A DNA stretch of 64,000 nt, taken from assembly GCF_033118175.1 (NCBI RefSeq), contig NC_083711.1, forward strand, positions 41,550,001-41,614,000, written 5' to 3'. The notes under the pieces are model-generated. The model did not search any database, was not told the DNA's origin, and worked only from the letters and a program-made list of their open reading frames with translations. Shown here piece by piece: positions 12,590-24,955 of the stretch. The translations under genes were made by a program, and so were the position numbers. The DNA comes from Dama dama (Eukaryota; Chordata; Mammalia; Artiodactyla; Cervidae). Numbering within the stretch: position 1 is the stretch's first letter; every line of letters starts with the position of its first letter.

Positions 12590-15070
12590 TTGTTGTTCAG
12601 TTGCTCAATCATGCCCAGCTGTTTGTGACTCGTGTACTGCAGCATGCCAGGCTTCCTACACTAACTCCCAGATTTTGCTCAGACTTGTGCCCATTGAGTT
12701 GATGATGCCATTCAACCATCTCATCCTCTGTCATCCCCTTCTACCCATGCCTTCAATCTTTCCCAGCATCAGGTCTTTTCAAATGACTTGGCTCTCTCAT
12801 CAGGTGGCCATAGTCTTAGGGCTTCAGCATCAGTCCTACAATGAAACTTCAGGGTTGATTTCCTTTAGGATAGACTGGTTTGATCACCTCACTTTCCAAG
12901 GGACTCTCAAGAGTCTTCTCCAACACCACAGTTCTAAAGCCTCAATTCTTTGGCACTCATCTTTCTTTATGGTCCAGCTCTCACATCCATACATGACTAC
13001 TGGAAAAACCGTAGCTTTCACTATAGGGACTTTTGTCAGCAAAGTAACATCTGTGCTGTTCAATACATTGTCTAGGTTTATCATAGCTTTTCTTCCAAGA
13101 AGCAAGTGTCTTTTAATTTTATGGTTATCGTCACTGTCTGCAGTGATTTTGGAGCCCAAGAAAATAAAGTCTGTCAGCATTTCCACTTGTTCCCCTTCTG
13201 TTTGCCATGAAGTGATGGGACCAGATGCCATGATTTTCATTTTTTGAATGTTGAGTTTTAAGCCAGCATTTTCTCTCTCCTCTTTCATTTTCATCAAGAG
13301 GCTCTTTAGTTCCTCTTTACTTTCTTCAATAAGAGTGGTGTCATCTGTGTATCTGAGGTTATTGATATTTCTCCTGCCAATCTTGATTCCAGTCTGCATT
13401 TTGTATGACATACACTGCATATAAGTTAAATAAGCAGGGTGACAATATACAGCTTTTTTCCTTTCCCAATTTTGAACCAGTCCGTTGTTCCATGTGTGGT
13501 TCTAACTGTTGCTTCTTGATCTGCATGCAGGCTTCTCAGGATGCAGGTAATGTGGTATTTCCATTTCTTGAAGATCCACAGTTTGTTGTGATCCACAAAA
13601 AGGCTTTAGCATAGTTTATAAAACTGATTTTTTTCTGGACTGCTGTTGCATTTTCTATGATCCAACGGATGTTGGCAATTTGATCTCTGGTTCCTCTGCC
13701 TTTTCTAAATCCAGTTGATACCTCTGGAAGTTTTCGGTTCATGTACTGTTGAAATCTAGTGAGAGAATTTTGAGCAATATCTTGCTAGCCTGTGAGATGA
13801 GTGCAACTGTGCGGCAGTTTGAGCATTCTTTGGCATTGCCTTTCCTTGGGATTGGAATGAAAACTGACCTTTTCCAGTCCTGTGGCCACTGCTGAGTTTT
13901 CCAAATTTGCTGGCATGTCGAGTGCGGTACTTTCACAGCATCATCTTTTAGGATTTCAAATAGTTTAACTTGAATTCCATCATGTCCCCTAACTTTGTTT
14001 GTAGCAATATTTCCTAGGCCCTCTTGACTTCACACTCCAGGATTTCTGGGTCTAGTTGAGTGAACACAGCACCATGGTTATCTGGGCCATGAAGAACTGT
14101 TTTGAGTACTTCTATGTATTCTCATTACCTCTTCTTAATATCTTCTGCTTCTGTTAAGTCCACACCATTTCTATCCTTTACTGTGCCCATCTTTGAATGA
14201 AATGTTCCCTTGCTATCTCTAATTTTCTTGAAGAGATCTCTAGTCTTTCCCACTCTATTGTTTTCCTCTATTTCTTTGCATTGATCACTTAGGAAGGTTT
14301 TCTTATCTTTCCTTGCTATTCTTTGGAACTCTACATTCAGATAGACATATCTTTCCTTTTCTCCTTTGCCTTTTGCTTCCCTTCTTTTTCTGCTATTTGT
14401 AAGGCCTTCTCAGACAACCATTTTGATTTTTTGCATTTCTTTTCCTTGGGGATGGTTTTGATTACCGCCTCCTGTACAGTGTTATAAATCTCCATCCATA
14501 GTTCTTCAGGCACTCTGTCTATCATATCTAATCCCTCCAATGAATTTGCCACTTCCACTGTATAATTGTAAGGGATTTGATTTAGGTCATACCTGAATGA
14601 ACTAGTGGTCCTATCTCCAATTTAAGTCTGAATTTTGCAATAAGGAATTCTTGATCTGAGCTACAGTCAGCTCTTGGTCTTTTTTTGTTGACTGTGTAGA
14701 GCTTCTTTATCCTCAGTGGCAATATAATATAATCAATCTGAATATAATCAATTCAATTTCAGTGTTGACCATCTGGTAATGTTCATGTGGAGACATCTCT
14801 TGTGTTATTGGAAGAGGATGTTTGCTATGACCAGTACTCTTTGCAAAACTCTGTTGCCTTTGCCTTGCTTCATTTTGTACTCCAATATCAAACTTGCCTG
14901 TTTCTCCAGGTATCTCTTGACTTCTTACTTTTCATTCCAGTCCCCTATGATGAAAAGGGCATCTTCTTTTTTTTTTTTTTGGTGTTAGTTCTGGAAGGTC
15001 TTGTAAGTCTTCATAGAGCCATTCAACTTCAGGATCTTTGGCATTAGTGGCTGGGAAATAGACTTGAATT
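12590..15070 (-). mobile_element. Long BovB LINE copy, antisense
   Basis: This is the most complete BovB copy here, about 2.5 kb on the minus strand. Its left end is at about 15070, inside the endonuclease domain (FIIGDWNEK near 14950, the GDWN motif of APE-type nucleases). Downstream come the linker (14337-14558), RT segments (13739-13936 with WPQDWKRSVFIPIPRKGNAK, 13536-13742 with VSTGFRKGRGTRDQIANIRW) and the palm-to-thumb frame at 12884-13420. That frame keeps an intact YTDD catalytic box. Stops and indels between segments make it inactive. A T11 run near 14968 corresponds to an A-rich patch in the sense strand. No clear flanking duplication was found. Confidence 0.93.
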
Positions 15071-15079
15071 TTTTATTAT

Positions 15080-15600
15080 AATTCAGGTATGGTGAGGCCA
15101 ACAGATTAATGAAATAATTGCTATTGAAAATGTAGTTTGCTCTTTACAACTTCCAGGAGAAGGGGACATATCACACCATGCAGGACCACACCAGAGTTGG
15201 TCAGGAAGTAGAAGCAACAGAGAAAATGCAGGGGCAAGAGCCTTTTTTGTGGTATTTAAAGAAAGGCAAGGCTAGGCAAGATAAGGCAAGTACACTAAAG
15301 ACTGGCTAGTCTGAGTAATTTCAGTAGTAGTCTCTGAGGTATAAGGACCTCCTCTGGTTGTCTGGTACCTGGTCTTAGGATGACTGGGGTAGAGGAACAT
15401 TGCCTGCTAGAGCCTGAGAACCAGATGCAGAAGACACTAGATTGATTAGTTTGCAGTATGAGAGGCATGCTCTTGGGCCAGTCTTTGCTGTTTCTAGAAG
15501 TGGCGAACCCTAGGAGAGGCAACCTAAACTCAATCAGCATGCTCATACAGGAGCATCAAGAATACAGAAAAAGAGAAAAATAAAGTTAACAATATGACAT
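15080..15600. other. Unassigned GC-richer segment in intron 5
   Basis: This stretch is richer in GC and CA/TG than its surroundings, with a GGCAAGGCTAGGCAAGATAAGGCAAG repeat-like patch near 15266-15291. It may be an old LTR or DNA transposon, but I could not name a family. The minus-strand open frame at 15295-15546 has no recognisable domain. Confidence 0.35.
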
Positions 15601-15945
15601 ACTAAGATCTAATTATACAAATCATATATTTTACTTCTTTTTAAATCAAGGTAACATTTATATACAGTAAATTGCATTAACTGTAAGTAAAATGAAATGA
15701 CATCTAACAAGCACACCTACCCCTGTGAAAATATAGAATATTTTTTATCAATGTCTCTTTCCTAATTATAGTTTGTGAATAAAGGTTTAATGTACTTAAA
15801 GCCAGTATATATTTTTCTAATTTCTAAATCCATAGCGTATTGTAAATTTTTCCCTCCTTTCTATTCTGCTTGAACACATGAAACAAGCAACCCAAGATCC
15901 AAGAGTGTAGACATCAGATTAGCTTTCTTGCCATTTTCTGTAAAG

Positions 15946-16057
15946 TGGAAGCAGGGTAAATGGCAGTGCTCTTTTGTTCTAAGCGTGGGTTAAAGTTGTA
16001 ATGGAAGCTGGGTAAATGGCAGTCCTCTTTTGCTCTGAGCGTGGGTTAAAGTTGTAT
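15946..16057. repeat. Diverged tandem duplication, 56-base period
   Basis: Two adjacent copies of a 56-base unit begin TGGAAGC and end TTAAAGTTGTA (15946-16001 and 16002-16057). They differ at about five positions. Confidence 0.9.
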
Positions 16058-16159
16058 CTGTCCACTCCTGCTCACAATTAGAAGACAGCAGGCCCTTTGT
16101 CAGAAACTCCAGAGATAATATCACCACGGTCCAGATTTAGTCACATCTATCCTATGCTG

Positions 16160-16374
16160 GGTATTTCACTGGTGGCTCAGACAATAAAGAATCCACCTGC
16201 AGGGAGGAGACCCGGGCTCGACACCTGGGGCAAGAAGATTCCCTGGAGAAGGGAAAGGCAGCTCACTCCAGTATTCTTGCCTGGAGAATCCCACAGAAAG
16301 AGGAGCCTGGCAAGCTAAAGTCCATGGGGTTACAAAGAGTCGGACACGACTGAGCGAATAAGCATGCACGCGTG
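16160..16374 (+). mobile_element. Bov-tA SINE
   Basis: The tRNA-like head (GGTGGCTCAGACAATAAAGA) and BovB-derived tail (to GGACACGACTGAGCGA) are present. Flanking TCCTATGCTG at 16150-16159 and TCCTGTGCTG at 16375-16384 form a 9 of 10 duplication. The head is slightly deleted around the B box. Confidence 0.9.
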
Positions 16375-16384
16375 TCCTGTGCTG

Positions 16385-17900
16385 AAATGTAGTAACTCTA
16401 TCCCTGAAGGACTCTGAATCAGAACCAGACCTATAACTTCAGCAGTCCTTTAAAACAAACACAGCCTCACAGTGTGGTTAGCCTAGTTCTCCTCTGAAAT
16501 GTTCTCTTAATTCATCTGGGCATTACCTTGTACCATCACCATTTTCCCACCACCACATGTCTATTAGCTACGTTCAACAGCTGTTCCTATCAAACTTCGG
16601 AGTCATCTATACTAAAATAATTTGGTCTATACTAAAAGTTGTATAAGATATCATTTGATTTTGCCCAAGAGACCATATTTAGTATTTAAAATTTGATGAT
16701 TAACTTTGGTTTGACATTTCTAGTCTATTGTCTTTATTTTGTAGACGCCACTGCTTTAAGACAACATGCTTACAATCCTACATTGGGTAGGAACTTGGGA
16801 TATTAAAATCCCATTAAGGCAGATTTTCTAAATAAAATAACTAGAAAATGTATCTAGGGAGAAAGTTGAAAAAAATATGAATTAAGACATATTGCTACTC
16901 CCAAAGCCAAGTTGTATCTTCTGGAAATTTTAAGATATTTAGAAATCTCATGAAGTGAGGAATTTCTCAGACAACTTGCAGTTCTCTGGGAGGGAAGATT
17001 CTATCCTTTTAATGTAGATTGTTTATATTATCTCTGGAATGCATTTTTCTAAATTTAGGCTCAGGCATTAAAAGTGTGAGGTTTGGATTTTCAGAAATAA
17101 TGTAAAGGATATTGCATATTTAAAAATAATATATACATAGCTAAAGGTCTGTCTGTCATGGAATTTTGAGAGTATTTTATGCTTCTTGTATAATTGATGA
17201 AGAAAAAGAATGCCCTAAATGTAATTGAATTTTAGTTGTCTCATATAAAAGGACAATCAGACCCTCCACGAGCATCATATTATATATATAAAGAAAGAAC
17301 CTTAGGCTAAACACACACACACACACAAACACACATATATTTAAATAAATAAACCACCTGTCATTTTCATTGTCTTGTACATCAGTGTGTGATGTCCTTC
17401 ATTAGGGATCACTGAACTCTGAGACTGCAGACATGTTGAAAGTATTCAAGGCTCTCCAAAGAACTTTAAGGGAGACAAATATTGTAGCATATCTCAGCAA
17501 ATCCAAAGGACATTATTTTGTTTCCAAAATGCACTGATGCTATAAATGTATATGATGTCTCTCAGAATCTCAGTGTTTTATAACAGATTTGTCTGTATAC
17601 TGCATTTTTCAAAGACAACCAATTTTAAAAGAAATCTTTATTTGCTCTATTTTTGTTACTTCCTACCTACATGATGTTTTTATTTCAGAATTATGGATAA
17701 TAAAAGCCATAATATTAGCAATGTATCAATATTAACCTCTTTCATACTATGCTTACTCCCATAGATTTTCAAAGTCTTATCACATATGTAAAATAATAGA
17801 AAATATTTTGATTAGTCTCTGTCTCCTGTTTCTGGCACAGAACTCCTAAAACTCAAAATTTCCTAAGTGATAAGAGTACTAGGAATATCTTTTGTCCTTT
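16385..17900. other. Unique intron 5 sequence with short AC/TA runs
   Basis: AT-rich sequence without a recognised gene or transposon. It contains a TA run near 17279-17290 and an (AC)n run at 17311-17327. Confidence 0.5.
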
Positions 17901-17904
17901 TGTC

Positions 17905-18485
17905 TTCTACCCCGGTTCCTAACACAGGCCTCTGAAGCCCTTGCAATTTTTTGAGTGATTGGAGTGTGTTGTTCTAATGAGGCGACCCTAGATGGACTCC
18001 TGAATGGCTTCTGGAGGAGGGCTGGTCACCAGAAAGACCAAGCCTTTATTAGACACCTGAAATTTTCAGCCCACCCAATTCCCTTAATAAGGTAGAAGGA
18101 CTGAAACTGGAGTTAATGATCCATGATGCTGACGTGATAGAGCTTCCACAAAAATCCCAATAGTATGGGGTTATTAGGTCTTCCAGGTCAGTGAACACAC
18201 ACCAACTCATAGAGACAAGCTCCTGCACTTAAGACCCTCCCAGACCTTGCCTATGTCTCTTCACCTGACTGTTCTTCTGTACTCTTTACCATATTCTTTA
18301 ATAAACTGGTAAATATGTTTCCCTGAGTTCTATGAGTCACTCTAACAAATTGATTGAACTAGCACAGAGGGTCATGGGAACCCCCAGTTTGTAGGTAAGT
18401 CATACAGAAGTTGTGGGTAACCTGGAAAGCTTCTAATAATAATTGACATCTGAGATGGGGAGCAGTGTTGTGAGGCTCAGCTTTT
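17905..18485 (+). mobile_element. Candidate old LTR
   Basis: The segment has an AATAAA at 18300-18305 preceded by CCTGACTGTTCTTCTGTA and followed by TTCCCTGAGTTCTATGAG and GGTCATGGGAACCCCC. I recognise this arrangement from an old mammalian repeat, probably an endogenous retrovirus LTR. The family name is not certain, no internal retroviral genes are visible, and no second LTR was seen. The ends are approximate. Confidence 0.5.
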
Positions 18486-18516
18486 AACCCATGGAATATA
18501 ACACCATCTTCACGTG

Positions 18517-18642
18517 GAAGTGTTAGTCACTCAGCTGTGTTCGATTCTGTGCGATCCCATGGACCGGGGTCCACCAGGTTCCTCTGTCCATGGTATTCTC
18601 CAGGCAAGAATACTGGAGTGGGTAGCCATTCCTTTCTCAAGT
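18517..18642 (-). mobile_element. Partial Bov-tA SINE, antisense
   Basis: The complement carries the BovB-derived tail (reverse of GTTAGTCACTCAGCTGTGTT through CAGGCAAGAATACTGGAGTG) but stops before the tRNA-like head. It is a 5'-truncated copy. No clear target-site duplication was found. Confidence 0.85.
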
Positions 18643-21251
18643 CAGATTGTAGGAAACCAAACCAGAATTGATTAGTGTAGGGGAACCTACACCTTTGGTG
18701 ACTAGAAGTGTCAGAGTGTGGTGACCGTGATAGTAGTGAGAATAAAGGAGAAATACAAGAAGAACTCAATTTTTTAAAACATATTGAAGACTGATCCAAT
18801 TCTATGAGGATATTGAATGGTACTAAAAGGAGAACATGATGTTAAAAAATAAATGTAAAGATCAATTTAAAAAATCAAAAACAGCATCTTTCAATGAATT
18901 CACGCAATAAACACCTATGAAATAAACTGTTCTATTAATACAGTTTTTTTCTCTTTTATTGCTCCATGCTGAAATGGGAATGAGATTATATATTTTAACT
19001 TCATTCTCCACTCTAAAACTACTGTGGGTTATTAAAAACTCAATAATTAAAATTTTAGAGTGTTTTGGACAGAGTGGAGAAGCCTAAAATATTTAATAGA
19101 ATTTTCCCCTCTATATACTCCATTAACAAAATGTAGGTGGAGAGAGCCTCAAAATTTACTTTCAATATATACATTTTAGAATGATTTTCTCCCAGCACTA
19201 TTGATTCAGTTTAAATTTCTTTTCTCTATAGTGTAGAAAATAGATGGGATAATTTTATAGGAAAAGGTATCTCTGTTTAACATACTATAATTTTCATTTT
19301 TATTTGAATTTTTTTATTTTAATATTAAGTCAGGAGCTAAATAGGATTATCTTTCAAAGGAACTAGTCACAAAGTATATTGTATATCTTACTGCAAAGCT
19401 AACCAAACTGAATAACTAGATTTATACACATTTAATGTGATGCTAGGCACTGAAGACTAAGGAACCTATAATCTGATGGAAAGACGTGCAGATAACCAAA
19501 TGATATAATTGCAACACAATATGGTTGGCTAAATAATAAGAGAATTAACAACTATACTATATATCAGAACAGAGGACGGAGCTGATTAACTATTGTCTAA
19601 GGGACCCAGAAAAAGCTTTATGGGGGAATTAAATTAGCAATGGATTTCTAAAGATGATGAGTAGAAGAGATTTTTCCAATGGAAAAGGGAAGAGAAAGAG
19701 TGTTTCAGACAGGGAAGGTATGGCAAGTGCAGCTGTAGGCAGATGGCCAAAGGTATTGTCTTCAAAATTTTACTTTGAAAGGAGAACAATAAATGATGAA
19801 ACTGGTACATATTTATCATTACAGCTTAATGAGGAATCTTAAATAATAATGTAATTTATTTCAAACTACATATCGTATGGTAAGTCCAGAATTTCCCAAA
19901 TGCATGATCTTAAAAGTTTTCTGACATCAAATTCTTCAAAATTCAGATTGTTATACCTTTCCTTTGAAGCTTATTTTGTTAAGTTAAGTTTAGGAAAATG
20001 GCTTTGAAATTATGAAATTTTGAAGGGGGGCTTAATGGTTCCTTTGCTCTAAAAATGATAGATCATCAAAAATATATAGAAAATTGAAGGAAGTTCTGTC
20101 AATATTGAGATGAAAGCACAGAATCCAGGGCACATGAAAAATGGCAAAGGTTTAAACTGAAGCAAGGTTGGAAAATAACTGAGTAGAGAGAAAATTTATC
20201 GGCTTTCTGATGCTGAAGCTGACTGGCATGCAGTGTTATTGGTGAGGGGGAATATATGAAGTATAGCTGAAATTCAAACTGGTTAGACTGTAAAAATGGT
20301 GAGTCCTGGGACCAAAACAGGAAATTCCGGAGAACAACAAGTTGGGAAAATCACGACAGGGGTGGTGAAATGGAAAACATTAAGCTATGAATGATTATGT
20401 TCATTCAAACTCAAGAGTGTTTCTGGATTTAATAGAAATTTCACTTCTGAAAAAAACTGAGAAGGAAATGTTCTTAAGTGGGCATTGTAATGAATGGTAC
20501 AAAAAAATAAGAGAGTAATGTGTTTAAAAGCATGCCTGATTCAAAGGAAAAATCTTTCAACCATTTACTACATGATATTTTCCCATGGAGATAATTTTTA
20601 AAAGCTTTGGTTCACTTAGAAAAACTGAGCCTTTTTTGTTATTACTTTAACTTGTCCAATCTCTAAACCACAGAGATACCTCAGAGGTTCATTAGAAATT
20701 CCCAAACCCAGAAAGAGGAAAGTCCCAATAAAAACAAACGAACCAAACCAGATCCTTTAGGAATTGAATTTTGAAGTTTTGACTTCCTGATTCTAAGGAT
20801 GGATCATATTTTAGTTGCAGAATAGTAGTAAATGTAGCTTAAAAACACCATAGTTAAAATAATGAAGCCCTTGCATGTCTGTCAGTATACTTGACCTGTG
20901 CAAGTGTTGTGTGATTAAAATGCAAATTGTCAATTACTCAAGCCCCATCTCTACCCAAATCTCTTTACAAAGAATCCTTTCTTAGCCTAATATCTTTGCT
21001 TCCCTGTTGTAATTTTGTTTGTTTGTTTCTATTATTGCATTAGATACAGTCAATGGCTCAGGTTAGGCTCATACTGAAAGAAAATCTTACCAGTCCTCTA
21101 TGAATAAATAATTAATGTTCAATTATGAACTATTAAGGGTTGCTCACCTCTGTCTGTCTTCTGGACTAGTCATTGATGTCTCTGATTCAAGACATGGCCA
21201 TCACAGTGGCCTGCAAATAGGAAAGAAAATACTTAGGGAATAATTCAGAAA

Positions 21252-21363
21252 GGTTCCCAGAAAGGTATGTCTCCTTAGTACAGAAATTGAAAAGTATTTT
21301 GATACTTGGTTCCCAGAAAGGTATGTCTCCTTAGTACAGAAATTGAAAAGTATTTTGATACTA
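21252..21363. repeat. Near-perfect tandem duplication, 56-base period
   Basis: The unit starting GGTTCCCAGAAAGGTATG occurs at 21252-21307 and again at 21308-21363, with 55 of 56 bases identical. The single difference is the last base. Confidence 0.96.
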
Positions 21364-21659
21364 GCTTTCACAAAACACATTTTACTGGATAATATGGGGT
21401 GAGCAATCTGTTGAGTCTTATATCATGACCTGAGAACATTTTAAAAGAATGAATTGAAAGAGCATGAGCAAGTTCACTACAACACCACATGTTAAGAAAT
21501 TTTTAAGTATTCACAGTGTTCAAAACTTTTCAGTGGTACAGAGTAACTTCAGAAAAACTTCATGGAAGATGATTAACATTTGACTTATTGGTCTTTTCTT
21601 TCCTCCCAACCTTCACTATTTTTCTCTTTCATTTATATTCTTTTAAGAAATATTTCAGT

Positions 21660-21750
21660 CAAAAATAAATTTTACTTTGTTTATTTTAGTTAAAAATAAA
21701 TTTTTATTTTGAAAAATAAAATAAATTTTTCATAAAAATAAATTTAACCA
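21660..21750. repeat. AT-rich cluster of AAATAAATTT motifs
   Basis: Four irregularly spaced copies of an AAATAAATTT-type motif occur in about 90 bases of almost pure A/T. This could be a low-complexity tract or a matrix-attachment-like sequence; nothing here decides which. Confidence 0.7.
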
Positions 21751-22361
21751 AGTATATCATATCTCCTTTCTTTATTTTCCAAAGAGCACATATATCCAAT
21801 TACACCCAGAATAGCAAAAACAAAGGATCAAAAATTTGCTCCCCCTCAAACACAAGAAAAATATATGTTACAACCAAGACATTATTTTAAAAAGTCATTG
21901 ACTTACTGGAAATTTTTACCTTTCTACTGTCTTAATTTTTCTTCTTACCAATTTCTTCATTTTTTTTCCCCTACAAAACTATTCATTTACTACACTGTGT
22001 AAATTCCTGGATCTGTTTCATAGCAGCCTACTTTGTCATCAACTTCTTCCTATTAGTAAGAGAATCCTTGTAATTATATATCATTAAAGGTATATAAGCA
22101 AGTCAGAAGAATAAATCTCTGAACCTTGGGCTGTTGGAGGTTTCATCAGGAATTCCTGTTTTAGCTTATACACCAGCACTTTGCTAGGGAAAAGTCTATG
22201 CTGCCTCATCCTCCTGGGTAACTTTTCACTCTCCTTCCAAGCATTTCTCTAATCTGAAGACTTTTTTTCATCCAATTATTACCCACCATTCTTTCAAATC
22301 ACAAATTAAGAAAAAAAAAACAGAAATGGAAATAAGTCAAAAGTATGATATACATTGCAGT

Positions 22362-22575
22362 GTGTTCAGTTGCTTGGTCTTATTCAACTCTCTGCAACTC
22401 CATGGACTGTAGCCCCCAGGCTCCTCTATCCATGGGATTTTCCAGGCAAGAATACTGGAGTGGGTTGCCATTTCCTACTCCAAGCAATTTTCCCAACCCA
22501 GGGATTGAACCTGTGTCTCTTAAGTCTCCTGTATTGGCAGGCAGGTTCTTTACCACTGAGCCACCTGGGAGTACT
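22362..22575 (-). mobile_element. Bov-tA SINE, antisense
   Basis: Read on the complement, it has the tRNA-like head (ending near 22575, GGTGGCTCAGTGGTAAAGAA) and the BovB-derived tail reaching about 22362. No flanking duplication was established with confidence. Confidence 0.9.
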
Positions 22576-22621
22576 ATGGTTCTTTTATATAGAAAAATAA
22601 GAATTTCTATGAATTTGGAAA

Positions 22622-23399
22622 TTCTTATGCCACGCTTATGGCAGAAAGTGAAGAAGAACTAAAGAGCCTCTTGATGAAAGTGAAAGAGGAGAGTGGAAAA
22701 GTTGGCTTAAGCTCATAATTCAGAAAACTAAGATCATGGCATCTGGTCCCATCACTTCATGGCAAATAGATGGGGAAGCAGTGGAAACAGTGGCTGACTT
22801 TATTTGGGGGGGCTCTAAAATCAATGCAGATGGTGATTGCAGCCATGAAATTAAATGACGCATACTCCTTGAAAGGAAAGTTATGACCAACCTAGACAGC
22901 ATATTAAAAACCAGAAACATTACTTTGTCAACAAAGGTCTGTCTAGTCAAGGCTATGGTTTTTCAGTAGTCATGTGTGGATGTGAGAGTTGGAGTATAAA
23001 GAAAGCTGAGCACCAAAGAATTGATGCTTTTGAACTGTGGTGTTGGAGAAGACTCTTGAGAGTCCCTTGGACTGCAAGGAGATCCAACCAGTCCATCCTA
23101 AAGGAGATCAGTCCTGGGTATTCATTGGAAGGACTGATGCTGAAGCTAAAACTCCAGTACTTTAGCCATCTGATGTGAAGAGCTGACTCATTTGAAAAGA
23201 CCCTGATGCTGGGAAAGATTGAAGGCAGGAGGAGAAGGGGACGACAGAGGATGAGATGGCTGGATGGCATCACTGACTCAATGGACATGAGTTTGGGTAA
23301 ACTTCGGGAGTTGGTGATGGACAGGGAGGCCTGGCGTGCTGCGATTCATGGGGTTGCAAAGAGTCCGACACGACTGAGTGACTGAACTGAACTGAACTG
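22622..23399 (+). mobile_element. BovB LINE, 5'-truncated 3' end
   Basis: This BovB 3' end begins at the LMAESEEELKSLL-type segment and ends in (ACTGA)n. Remnant frames include CGCESWSIKKAEHQRIDAFE-like sequence near 22972-23178. The exact 13-base duplication ATGAATTTGGAAA at 22609-22621 and 23400-23412 marks a clean insertion. Stops and a frameshift make it non-coding. Confidence 0.94.
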
Positions 23400-23412
23400 A
23401 TGAATTTGGAAA

Positions 23413-24711
23413 ATTAGCTTGAACAAATCACTCTTCAATATCTGAAAACTAACAAAAAAAAGTGTAATCCATATGACTGTTTCTCATTAATGTTACAAAC
23501 TGTATTACAACACATGAGCAAGTATGGGTAAATTATAGTTTAAGACATGAATTTAAAAGTGTTCTAGAAAACCATTTAGAAAGCATGGATACAGTGGCGT
23601 GCTCGTGGAATTTGTCTCTTCCTACAGTATATTTTATTATGTCTTAAAGTTATTTATTAGGGGATAGAAAAACAGTTTTTGTTAATTATTTATTAATATT
23701 AAAATATTGATGAGCATTACCTAAGCGTAATGGGATTTTAGCTGGTGCACTGTTCTGAAACTACTGAAATGCAGCCAACACAAGGGGCGTGTATTAAAAG
23801 AGCAGAACAAATGACTTAACAGGGGCCTAAAAGCAGCAATCAGAAAGGGTTCATTTAACTTAGAGATGGCACAAGCTTCAAGCAATTGCCTCTACTTAAG
23901 TAAGTGTGGAATTACAAAAGACTATTTATTACAATCCAGCAGGGCCCTGCAGCTTGCTCAAAGACCTTTGAAGAATTTCAACAGTTATAAAGTCTTGCAC
24001 AGTGCAGAAGCAGTAAAACTTAGGCAGATCCCCAAAAGAGCCTGGAAAGCATTCACTAAAAAGCTTATTTGATACTCTTCACAATTGTTCTTAGAAACAA
24101 ATTATTCTCTCTTCTTTTTTAAGGAGAGGTGCTATACCTGGTAATTTTCAAAACTTCTTTGAAAATATATTTTAACTGTTAAGAAAAATAAACCAGTTTC
24201 AAGCGATATGAAATTAAATAGGGAGGATCTCCATGGGTTCAATAGGATACTGTTCCAACATTCAACTTCTTTGAAATGCTCTGTAAGCATGCATTAGAAG
24301 TCATTCAATTAATGGATTTACTTCAGGAGGAAACTTGTTGAAATTTCTCCATTTTTTGGTACCAAAAAAAAGCCAAATTATTAGCAACGATATTGGGACT
24401 GAAATTATTCTAGTAATGATAAAATAATAAATTGTTTTTTTCTAAATATTAGAGTAAATAAAAAGAAATTAATTGTTAAAAATTTAACATACCTGCTATT
24501 TATTTCCAACTCAGTGACATGATTATAAATTTTGAATAAGTTTATAAAATTTCAACTAAATATGTGTAAAATAACTTATCCTTAGCATAAATCAATTTCA
24601 GAGCAGCAAACTGCCTCAGTGTTAGGGCTGGGGGTATTATGAGGCAAGTTTGAAAAATAAAATAATATTGAATAGACAAAAGGCAAACATAAAAGGTAAA
24701 TGATATCACTT
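23413..24711. other. Unique intron 5 sequence with a possible conserved block
   Basis: No transposon family or exon is recognised. The part at about 23740-24080 is richer in GC and low in simple sequence compared with its flanks. The open frame at 23866-24072 (68 codons) has no known domain or splice context. Confidence 0.45.
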
Positions 24712-24723
24712 ACATGAAAGTAT

Positions 24724-24943
24724 GCGTGTGTGCATGCCTGCTCAGTTGCTTGAGTAGTGTATAAGTTTTTGCAACTCTATGGACTGTAGCCGGCCATAGA
24801 GTTCTGTCCATGGGAATCTCCACCAAGAATACTGGAGTGGGTTGCCATGCCCTTCTCCAGGGGATCTTCCTGACCCACAGATCCAACCCGCATCTCCTGT
24901 ACTGCAGGCAGATACTCTACCAACTGAGCCCCCAGGGAAGGCC
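24724..24943 (-). mobile_element. Bov-tA SINE, antisense
   Basis: The complement shows the tRNA-like head (near 24940) and the tail ending GTGTGCATGCC at the left. Flanks ACATGAAAGTAT at 24712-24723 and ACGTGAAAGTAT at 24944-24955 are an 11 of 12 duplication. Confidence 0.92.
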
Positions 24944-24955
24944 ACGTGAAAGTAT

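Larger units (their letters stand above)
18645..22360. other. Unique intron 5 sequence
   Basis: About 3.7 kb of AT-rich sequence without a recognised gene or transposon. It contains the near-perfect 56-base tandem duplication and the AT-rich cluster listed separately. Confidence 0.5.

Noticed and set aside
17905..18485. Possible endogenous retrovirus provirus
   Set aside because: Only an LTR-like segment is seen. No gag, pol or env remnant and no second LTR were found, so at most a solitary LTR is proposed.
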